DNA of 64,000 bases, taken from Colias croceus (taxonomy: Eukaryota; Arthropoda; Insecta; Lepidoptera; Pieridae). The notes under the pieces are model-generated. The model did no database searches and was not told the origin of the DNA. It saw only the letters and a list, made by a program, of their open reading frames with translations. The DNA is taken from positions 1,557,501 through 1,621,500 of the forward strand of contig NC_059540.1 of assembly GCF_905220415.1 (NCBI RefSeq), read 5' to 3'. This document shows, piece by piece, positions 47,101-59,100 of this stretch. Both the position numbers and the translations under genes were made by a program. Within the stretch, counting starts at the first letter, position 1, and each line of letters begins with the position of its first letter.

Positions 47101-50100
47101 GAAATTAAACGCGCGAAAATTGCGATTTATAATCATACAGCCCTGAACGTTTTCTTGTATAATTTGCCCGAAAGCATGGTGCGTATTGTAAGACTAAAAT
47201 CACCTAGTACATTGGAACAGGCTTTAGAAATCGTTTTAGAAGAAGTTAATTTTCACGAGCAATACCAATCGCGCAATCGTATCCATAGTAATACAACGGT
47301 GCCAAAACAAACGCCTAACGTTACGGTGCCCCAATTTTTACAAAATAATCCTCAACAAAGATTTAATTTTGGGATACCAAATGTACCTCAAAATGCACAG
47401 CAGGCAAAATTTGATTTTAAATTTACACCTCAACAACCATTTAATAATAACCCACAGTTCGGGTATAGGCCTTCATTCAATCAAAATCCACAATTTGGTT
47501 ATAGGCCAACATTTAATCAAAACCCACAATTTGGTTATAGGCCTCCTCAAACTTTTGGTATGACGCCACAGAATTTCGGTCAAAGACCTCCTCAAATTAA
47601 CCACTTTGAGTCTACTGACGTTTCCATGAGGACGGCACCCCCTCGACCACAAAATATAACTCAGCCAGGTTTTAGAGTGAACGAAACCGACTTACATAAT
47701 GACAATTATTACTATAACTATAATCCTTACGACTATACCAATTACTATGGCTGTAATCCTTATGATACGAATTACGAATACGATGAGAATGAGATTTATA
47801 CACCCACTGACGATACTCAAGACATTAATGTGCTTCCGTCTGATAAAAAAAATTTTCAAACGAAAGCCTCTACCAAGAAAAAACCGTAGAATCAAATTGC
47901 GATCCAAATCTGAAATTGCCACATATTTATATTTCTGAAATTAATTCCAAATTTGTGATTGATAATGGGAAGCAAAATTTAAACGCGGACGCTTTATCTA
48001 AAATTAGGGTTAACGCTACGCATTCCGATAACGAAAACGAATCTATGGTTGTTAATATAGGCGATAGAGACAATAGGCCAAGAACGCGTAACGACTCTAG
48101 TACAATTACTATATCAGAACGCGATTCTAGTGAAACGATATCTATTCCCGACTCTGAAACTCTATCGGCGATGAGTTCTCCTAGAACATGTGACTACCCA
48201 GTCAGGTCACCATCTATAACGTCGAAATCGGATACAGTTCATTCAGCTAATATAGTAGAATCGTCCGGTATACCTATATTACATGAAGCAATAGACACAA
48301 AACCAAATCAAATCCTAGTATATACTTACGTGGTTTAAGAACGAAATGCAAGTTCACGACCTTTCACGTGAAAAGCAAAAGGTTTTAGAAGTATTCTTGC
48401 CTACTAATAACCCGGATCTAGTAAAACAATTTTTAAAAGAGTATATTAAACCGAAAGTTAAGTATTTCATTTATTTCGAAGATGATGAACATCGCAAACA
48501 ATTCACTAGCATTGTCATAGAATTATTTAGAAGGGATACAGTATTGCTATTTGAATGTACGGAGCGTGTAGTTTTTATAGAAGATGAGAAGGAACAAAAA
48601 GCTATTATAATAAAACACCATCAAGGCAAAACGTGTCACCGCGGTATTAAAGAGACTCTAGCAAGTATACGTAGAAATTATTTTTGGCACAATATGCAGG
48701 AAACTATTTCAGCCCTTATTAATGCTTGTGAAACGTGTTCTAAAATGAAGTATGATCGTAATCCCTTTAAACCCATTTTACAGTTAACTCAAACACAAGA
48801 CGCGCCGTTCCAAGAAATATTTATTGATATTTTTCAGATAGAAGGAAATTATTACTTAACTATTATCGACGCATTTAGTAAGTTAGGTCAAGCCATTCCA
48901 ATAGACAATAGATCAACGGCAGAAGTAGTGCGTGCACTCATGAAGTATTTTTCGTTTTACGGCACCCCTAGAAAGATTAGTTCAGATCCCGGTAGTGAAT
49001 TTAATAATGAGCTAATGAAAGAATTTTTGAATTTACATAAAATTGAGCTTCATATCGGCTCACCTAATAATCCTAATTCAATGGGATTAATTGAGCGTTT
49101 ACATTCGACCATTAGTGAAATTTATAGATGTGCGAAATACGAAGAGAAATGCACGGATGCAGCATCAGTAATGATGTATTCAATTATTGCCTATAATAGT
49201 TCAATTCATTCAGTTACGGGCTTAACCCCTTTTGAAGTCGTATTTGGTCACACGGATTCAGGTAGCTTATTTAACGCTGATTTCGAGCAGCATTATATAC
49301 AGCAATTGGTTAAGGACCATGCAAAACGTTTAAAGGTTCTATATAAACATTTAGCAGAGAAAATTATCGAAACTAAGCAAAAGGTAAAGGATAGGAGAGG
49401 TGGTGAAGATCCAATCAGTCTCCCATCAGGAAAAATTATATTTGCAAAAGACGTTAATAAGCGAAAAAGCAAGGATAAGCCGCGATTCCATAAAGCTAAG
49501 GTTATAGGACAAGGTTCAAGGAACGTTGTACCGATAGAGATTGGTAAAAGGAAGACTAAGGTCCCTATTATAAATGTAAAACGCCCTCCGCAGGTGGTGT
49601 TGGCTGATAGTGATGAGGTCCGCGCTGGCCCTTCAACTACAACCTCTTCAACATAACCCGGGAATTTATCCTGTGAAAGAAGGGCAAGCATATCTTCAAA
49701 CAGACTATTGGACTATAATTAAGGTTTTAAATTTAGATAAGATTAATGATGACTTAAATTTTATTATTAGCAAATACAGTGAATTCGATAGTTTAATTAA
49801 TAAGAATATTTCATACTTGCACGATTTTCAAGTGGCAAAATATCACGCTGAATATATTCGTGATATAACGATTCAGAAATACGAACAGTTAGTCCCACAG
49901 AAACGTGTCAAGAGAGGAATCCTCAATCCTCTAGGTTCCTTAATTAAAATTATAACCGGAAATTTAGACTATAGTGACGCAATGAGATACGATAAACTTA
50001 CAGCTAAACTTGAAAACGATCAAACTATCGTTAGAAATAAAATTACTTTAATATCTAAAATGCTCGATAGTTTTATTAATACTACTGAAGTCTTAAATCA

Positions 50101-53100
50101 AAATTCTAAAATATTAGATAAGCGTTTAAAAATTGTAGAATCTATGATTAAGGAATTAGCATCTAAGGATAATCATTGGGTTTATACTACTTATGTTGTA
50201 AGCCTTTTAAATTTATTTGTAAGTAACTTTCGTACTATTTTTATAAAATTAGGAGAAATAGAGACTGCTCTAGCATTTAGTAAAGTATCCATACTACATC
50301 AAAGTATTATTAATTCTACTGAGTTGTTGCAACATTTAATTCTTATATCTCAAACTGAAAATTTAGTGTTTAAAGCGAGTGAGGCAAACTTAGTAAAACT
50401 AGAAGAAACTATTAATGTTAAATCGTATATTAAACAAAACCAGATTACGTTCATAATGGAGGTTCCAATTACAGATAATTATACTTATAACTATTACAAA
50501 TTATACTCTATACCTATGTACCGTGCATCCGATAGTAAAACCCTTTCCATTTTTCCTAAATATCCTTACCTGTTGGCAAAGGGGATGAAATACTTACCGA
50601 TCGTAAAACCGTGCCGATCGCTCGCTGCTGGAGAACAATTTCTATGCGATGAACGAAATCAAACGCCTTATCCTGAAACTACTTGCATAGAACAACTGCT
50701 TAAATTTGAAGGAAACCCAATGCACTGCGAACAACAGCTAATCAATATAGAGAATGTGAGAATGCAAAGAATCACATCTATAAGTTGGATACTTTTCTCA
50801 AAATACAGAAATACTCTGACTCAAATTTGCAATGGTGATGTCAGCAAATATCCTGTCGTGGGCACATACATAATGACCATCGACGAACCATGTAGCATCG
50901 AGATCCAGAATATAACGATTCGCCCTCACCAAGTAATCACTGAGAATGATCCGGTAGAACCAACAAAAATTATAGTTTTGCCGCAATTACCTGTGAATAG
51001 AACTCCAACATTATCCAGTACACGTGTACTCAATATGCGAGGAATCAACTTGGACGAAGTTAAATATATGTCAACGATATTAAAGCAATCAGTGTTCAGT
51101 GATAGTGAAATGGTTAACAGTGAAAGAAACTTTAGATTCAGTGCTACTTTAGGCTATACGTCTCTATTTTTAATATTTGTACTTGTAATTCTATTTTTAC
51201 TTTACTTACTTCGTTATAAGATATTAAATGTAATGTGTCTGCGAAATCATCGGATAGTTATTAAAAATGAACAAACCGATAATTTCGCACTTAAGGAGGG
51301 AGGAGTTACGCATCCACCCCAACCCTCTGTGTTAGGTTGAGCAATAGCCTTCCGCTGGCCTCAGCAAGACCACCGGAAAGTTCTTGCAATTTAACATAAG
51401 CATTCCACATAATGGAAAACATTTGTTTCGCAATAAGGTATCGCTTGTATCATTGCATGTAATTCTGGCATTAACATTTGTGACTCCAAATCGTCCACTT
51501 GTTATAGTTAAGTAATTAAATAAGTTTAAGTTTAATTTTATTTTATTTCTTTTTTAAAAAAGTCAAATCGCTCCCGCAAAGTTTAACTAGTTTTTCTCCG
51601 TGATAACATAGTGGAGTCATAACACGAATCAGTTTTCAAACAATCACTTTCCTGATAATAATGAACACAACAAAACAGTATGATAGTTCACGCGTAATGT
51701 CGTGACCAAGGGACATACGGATTCATTTGTATAATTATATAGATTACTAGCGGTCCGCCCCGGCTTCGCCCGTGGTACATGTTTACGTTTTCTCTACATA
51801 AGAACCATCCTCGTACTTCAAGGAATATAATAAAAAAAGAATTATCGAAATCGGTTCAGCCGTTCTCGAGTTATGGAATTACAACGAAAAGTGGCATTGA
51901 TTTTTATATATTAGAGAAGATTCCTATTCTGACAAATATTGTTCTACAGACGGCAAGGGTCTAACAGAAGACGAGTACAACGCGTCAGTGGCAACGCTAC
52001 AGTCGCTTGTCAGTGAGCGGGTGTCCTGCGTCGAGTTACGGAAGTGGGACTGCGGGTCTGGCATCGTGGGCCAGTACCTGCTGCGGACGGAGCTCGATCA
52101 TAATGATTTTATGGAAATCAGGTATGGTCGATATAGTTTTGATTTGGTTTAAGTTTCTTTCAGGTCGAAAGGTATTAAAAGATAATTAATTGTTGTTGAT
52201 GGTAATTGCCCGCGACATTGCTTGCGTGGTCTCGAAATTTATAAATTTTGAAAATTAATAATTAAACATCTCATCTAAATTTTTATACAAAATTTATATC
52301 TTATGGGCTTATTTCAAACTAAATGTTAATGAATTATGGCTTTGGACATGATTCCTATTTAAACATAATGAATTTTTTAAATATTATCTACTAGCTTACC
52401 GCCCGCGGCTTCGCCCTCTTTGTCTAAAACCTAATCCATACTAATATTATAAACTAGCTTCCGCCCGCGACTCCGTCCGCGCGGATGTCGGTCTTTGCGT
52501 GGATGGTTTATTTCTCCATTTTGAGTAACTCGGACAATGACATCTTATCTATTGGACCCAAATACGGCTAGGTCTATAATAATACGCAACGTGTGTTCGC
52601 GGTACCTACTACAGAACAACGTCTATGGAATATGGATAACTGAAAAATTGAGATTAATTTTTTTTCTACGTATTTTTCCAGGATAAAAAGTATCCTATTT
52701 TACGCCCAGGATAATAAGGTATAATTATACCAAGTTTCATCGAAATCGAACCGGTAGTTTTCACGTGATGTCTTCACATACAGACAGACAGACAGACAGA
52801 CAGACAAAAATTTTTTTAATCACATATTTGGGTTTGGTATCGATCCAGTAACACCCCCTGCTAGTTATTTTTTCAATTTACAGAATTGACCCTTCTACAG
52901 ATTTATTATATGTATAGATTTTAGTTTCTGCAGTGTGGTAAAAATATATTTCATTTTAGGGTAGCCGTAGTAGGCAATGTAGACGCAGGTAAATCCACCC
53001 TACTGGGCGTGCTGACACACGGCGAACTGGACAACGGGAGAGGGCACGCGAGACAGCGGCTCTTCAGGCACAAGCATGAAGCGGAGACGGGGAGGACCAG

Positions 53101-56100
53101 CTCCGTGGGGAACGATATACTGGGCTTTGATAGTATGGGTGAGACAGGACAGTTCTTTGGCATGTTATTATGATAATATATACATACAGTTACTTACATA
53201 TTTTGTAAAATTAAATTGTAATACTGAAATGATTTAAAAGAGCAACTATGGAGTTTCTTGCCGATTCTTCTCCATAGATACTGCTTTGCGAATGGGTGGT
53301 AAATGTTAAAAATATGTATTGGCGTTTCTAAAGTGCTTCTCGAAGAAGTCTAATTGAATAAATAAATGTTTGAGATAGCTTTTTGTTATCGCAAGTGTGT
53401 GTAATGTAGGTATTAGGTATAGGTGTGTACTTATACCTATATATAAATATAATAATGTGACTCCTATCAGATATCACTAAGGAATTTAGGTCACACGTGT
53501 CTTTAAAAACTATAAAGAATATTATATTTAATTATTTTAATTGTTACTGGAATATCATATTATTTCTCCTTAATTAGTAACTAGAGATAGTAATCCGACG
53601 CCTGTAATCGGATAGATATTTAGTTTAAGTACCTATTTACATTTTATTATAAAAAGGGGTAATTTCTCTAATAAAAGTCAGTGTATAACCAACCATCATT
53701 CGTTTTATTTCTCTCCACGCACACCACACATCACATGGCGACCCTGCCAGTGCGAGCGCGTCGGATAACAGCTTTCTAGAATTACGTTCCTTATTTGGCG
53801 CTGAAATCGGAGTCGGTTTCATCTTCATACGGAGAGCCGAAGGCTTCATAATAAATTATTATGGAGAATTACACCAGTCGCACCGATAACCGGACGTACT
53901 TGCAAAGATTGAAGAAGTTTATAGCGGTAGCGTGTTATTTTTATACAAAATAAGTTAGGAAAGAGATTCTACATACGCAGATTGGTAAAGACAAAATGGG
54001 CAAGCAGCAATCTAAAGAAGTCGAAAAAGAAGAAGTATTTATAACACAGAGCGGACAGAACAACTACGCACCAAACAACATCGCACCCTGGGAAAAATCA
54101 GAAACTATGTTCAATTTGACCGTGGTAATAGCAGTCATTTGTGGAATAATATTGGCGTATTCTGTTTACAAGAAGATGCACAAGCGACTTACAAAGAAGA
54201 TACAGCGGCAAGCTACGGAAATAGTTTTGAAGTCACGTCGCGCCTCGGTTTAAAGGGATATAAAAAGTAAAACACAACTTGAAAACCCAGTTCAAAAGTG
54301 GCAATTAGTGTGTGCAGTGACTCGCAGTATACTTGTAAGTGGCAATTTTTCCTTTCTCTCTAATCTATTTTTATTTAATCACGTTTATCCTTTATGTAGA
54401 AATATAATTAAGATATTAGTTAAACTTATGCTTAAAAAAAATAATATATATAAATATATAATAATAAACATAAATGTCTAATATAATATTACAAAAATAT
54501 TTAAATGATTTGCTAGAAATTAAGCAATATTTAGTTAAGTTTGGAATTAAACGTCTTAAAAGTGAAACAGCATTCGAAAAATACGAAGTAGCTAAACAAA
54601 TATACAAGGAGTATAAAAACTATATACAAGTGGTAGAAATTAAAGTAGAAGAATTAAGTGTAACATTAGAAATAGATAGTCTTTTTGATAAAATCAAAAA
54701 TCTTATGACAATCATGTCGACAAAACCAGAATTTGAATTAAAAACGGCAGTTTCTCTGTTGCCCGTAATGGACGACACAGAAAATGTCACTCTGCAGTTA
54801 ATAGATGCTATTGAATTATATGTGACAATGATTTCAAAAGAAAGTATTACAAATCTTATTCAATTTGTTTGCAAGACACGGTTGTCACGAAACGCGAAAT
54901 TAAGATTAAAAGATACCTATAGTAGCGTAGAAGAAATGGTTAGTGACATGAAAAAGCACCTCCTAACTACTAAGTCAGAAATCGCTTTGCAGAAAAAACT
55001 ATTAAATTGTTATCAAGGAAATCGGTCGATAGATAAATTTGGAACAGAGCTCGAGCAACTGTTTGTTAACCTTACCATCTCACAATCAAAAGGAAATTCA
55101 GACACGTTCAGTATTCTGAAATCCATAAATGAAAAACAGGCAATACATAAATTCGCCGATGGTCTACGGAATGACAGATTGAAAACTGTTATAGCTGCAC
55201 GAAATTACAATTCGTTAAAGGACGCTATTCAAGGCGCAAAGGATGAGGAAGTAACGATGACTTCTCCATCATCTGACCAAGTATTCTTTGCAAAAGGAAG
55301 ACCCTATCATCGGGGACTCCAAGGATCTAGACACTGTGGAAAATCATATTCCTATACTAATTCAAGGTCACCAAAAACACAATTTAAGAATACATTCACC
55401 AACTATTCATGTGGTAGGAATCAAGGGAATTTTCAAAGAGGTCGAGGTAAAACAAACGGAAGGAATAAATCAAATACCCGTAGTACTCAACCATATACTC
55501 ATAAAAACAGAAACCAGCATCAGCAGGTAAATTTGGCCCAAAGTTCGCAAAACGAAGGGGACGAAGATGAGCAAAGCTCGATACCGAAGTGGTTTTTTCG
55601 ACAATAATGAATTCGTATTAAGTTATAACAACATGAATTCAGTAAAATTTTATATAAATCATAAAAAACTAAATTTTCTATTAGACACTGGAGCATCCTT
55701 ATCTATAATTAAAGATATTGCTATACAACATACTAAACACAAAGTTACCCAAAAAACAACACAAATTAAGGGCATTGGTGGAAAAATAACCTCAGACAGA
55801 TATACAAAATTAACATTGAAATGTAAAAATGAAAAATTTGAACATAAATTTCATATATTTAAAACATTACCATTAAACATTGACGGTATACTCGGGCAAG
55901 ACTTTTTGTCGAGATACAAATCATTACTAAATTTTGAAAACCAAACATTAACGCTTCAAACAGATTCAAAGTATACAACAATACCAATAGACATGTTTTC
56001 AACAGAAGATATAAACACAACAAGCATAAAACTGCCACCCAGATGTGAAAAAATAATTAATATAAAAACGAACCATACTAGCAACTGTGTAATAACTTCA

Positions 56101-59100
56101 AAAGAGGTGTGTGATGGAGTATTCATAGCTAATACTTTGAATAAAGCCAGAAATGGAAAAATATCGATACATATTATGAATACTAGGGAAACAGAAGTAG
56201 TTTTACATTGTTTCACACCCGAAATAATACCTTTAGACGAGTTTGAATGCTTTACATTTGAAGAAGTAACAAACAATGGAGAAAGAGTTAAAAGGTTATT
56301 CGATTTACTGAAACTAGAAAACATGAACACAGAAGAACAGAAAAGTATTGCAAGTATATGTGCTAAGTTTGCAGATATATTCCACTTGTCGGGTGATCGA
56401 CTGAACACTTGCAATTTATACGAACAGAAAATACACCTAAAAGAAAATACCAATCCAGTTTACTCTAAACCTTACAGACTACCTCAATCACAGAAAGCGG
56501 AAATTAGTAAACAAATACAGGAAATGATAGACAACGATATTATCGAGGAATCAACTTCAGAATGGTCCAGCCCATTACTGATAGTGCCTAAGAAAATAGG
56601 AGCAAATGGTGAAAAGAAATGGAGAGTTGTACTTGATTACAGAAAACTAAATGATTGTATCAAAGACGATAATTCCCATTGCCAAATATTACCGAAATAT
56701 TGGACTCTTTATCAGGAGCTATGTATTTTAGTCACTTAGATCTCAATCAGGGCTATTATCAAATGAAATTAGATGCAGAAAGCCGAAAATATACAGCATT
56801 TGTAGCTGATAAACATTATCAAATGAAACGTTTACCAATGGGTCTAAAAACAAGCCCTAGCGCATTCAGTAGAGCGATGACAATTGCATTATCAGGATTA
56901 AATTATGAAAAATGCATAGTCTACCTGGATGATATTATTGTGATGGGAAGAAATTTAAATCAGCATAATAAAAATCTCATTGATGTATTCTCACGTTTAA
57001 GAAAAGTAAATATGAAATTAAACCCATTAAAATGTAATTTTTTGAAAAAAGATCTTTTGTACCTAGGTCACATCGTTACACCAGAAGGTATAAGACCAGA
57101 TCCAGAAAAGATTAAAGTCATGCAAAATTATCCAACTCCTAAAAACGCAGATGAAGTCAAAAGGTTTGTTGCGTTTGCCAATTATTATAGAAAGTTCATA
57201 CCAAATTTTGCAAACATTACAGCAAGTTTAAATAATTTAACCAGAAAAAATGTTAACTTCAATTGGACTACAGATTGTCAAAATTCTTTTGAAACTTTAA
57301 AACATACACTATGTAACCCGCCTTTATTGCAATATCCAAATTTTGAAGAAAGTAATGAGTTCATTATTCATACAGACGCTTCTGGGTTAGCGATTGGAGC
57401 TGTTTTATCAAATCAAGACAAAAGACCAGTAGCATATGCCAGTCGTACTTTAAACAAAGCTGAAAGAAACTATCCTGTGATAGAAAAGGAACTTTTAGCA
57501 ATTGTATGGGCTATCAAATATTTTCGACCTTACATTTATGGAAGAAAGTTCAAAATTTGTACAGATCATAGACCATTGATATACTTATTCAACATGAAAG
57601 ACCCATCGAGTCGACTTACCAAATTCAGGCTATGTTTAGAAGAATACGATTTTGTAATAGAATACACGTGAGGAAAAGATAATGTCGCTGCAGACGCTTT
57701 ATCTCGTGTAGTATTAACAACGGACGACCTAAAGTCTATTAATAATAAAGTCAATTGCCTCATGGTTATGACTAGAAAACAAAGAAAAATGATGGATGAA
57801 ATGGAAAATAAGAAGAAGGATAACGATGAAAAAGCTGACGATTGGACTGATCACCCAAGAGTCGTAGAAATACTTAAACGGACAAAAAATTCGATAGAAT
57901 TCAATTTGGAGACTAACGAATATACGAAGAACGAGACATGTTCAGAAAATGTCCATAGTAAAGAAAAAACATTTATGTATACACCTTCAAGGAATATGGT
58001 TACAATGAATCCTAATTCTAGATCATGGTTGAAACGAGCTTTCGCAGTGAGAGAATTAGAACAATTCTGTAACAAAGAAAATATTCAAGAATTATGCATA
58101 ATAAAAAATGAAAGAAATGAAAAATTAATAAAAGAGCTAGCTCAGGAAGTAAACAATATAAATAAGTGGCAAGGACCACGGATATGCATATTAAAAGGTG
58201 TAGTAAAAATAGAAAATATGGATGACAAAAAGGTCATACTAAATGATTTTCATATATTACCAAGCAGTGGACATGCTGGTATAAGAAGAATGACGAATAA
58301 CATAAAGAAACGTTACTACTGGACAAATATGAACAATGACATATATAACTTTGTGAATAAGTGTGAGCAATGTCAAAAGCAGAAATTTCATAAGCAAGTG
58401 AAGCAACCTATGTGCATTACTAGCACTGCATCTTCAGCTTTTGAAAAAATATTTCTTGATACAGTTGGTCCAATAACACGAGATGTTAATGGAAATGCCT
58501 ATATACTAACACTACAATGTGAGTTGACGAAATACGTGGAAGCATACCCAATACCAAATAAGGAAACAGACACAGTAGCTCGTGCTTTCGTTGATAATTT
58601 TATTTTACGTTACGGTATTCCACAGACGATTGCAACTGACAGAGGTACTGAGTTCATTTCAGCAACTATGAAAGATGTTTGTAGATTGTTAGAAGTAAAG
58701 CAAATACAATCAACAGCATATCACCACGAAAGTATTGGTTCTTTAGAAAACTCGCACAAAACATTGGGAGCGTTTCTAAGGATTCAAACTAACAACCAAA
58801 CTCAAAATTGGAGCTCTTGGTTACAATATTGGTGTTTTGGATATAATACAACGGTTCATAGTGAAACACAATATACACCTTATGAACTTGTATTTGGTAA
58901 ATTGTGTGGTATACCAAGTAATCTTGTAAATAAAATTGATCCAATTTACAATTTTGATAACTACCCTATTGAGTTAAAATACAGGCTACAAAAATCCCAG
59001 CAAGAAGCAAGAGAAAATTTAATACAGTCCAAATTACGTAGAAAAATCAATTATGATAAAACAACAAATTCAATTAACTATAAAGAGGGAGATCTATTAC

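Larger units (their letters stand above)
45678..51588 (+). mobile_element. Errantivirus-like LTR retroelement lacking protease/RT, in GTPBP1 intron 2
   Basis: LTRs at 45,678-45,962 and 51,304-51,588 are 285 bp each and appear identical. They begin AGTTACGC and end TTTAACT. AGTT flanks both sides (45,674-45,677; 51,589-51,592), a 4-bp target duplication. The interior has a primer-binding site, gag, a shortened pol, an integrase frame, an env frame reading into the 3' LTR, and a purine tract. AGTTA..TAACT ends plus env are typical of insect errantiviruses (gypsy, 17.6, 297 group). Pol runs straight from its N-terminus into the end of RNase H. Protease, reverse transcriptase and most of RNase H are absent, so the copy cannot be autonomous. 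Same sense as the host gene. Confidence 0.9.

Noticed and set aside
47692..47938. ORFs rich in Ile/Val/Thr on both strands
   Set aside because: Frame shadows of the tyrosine/asparagine-rich end of Gag in element 1.
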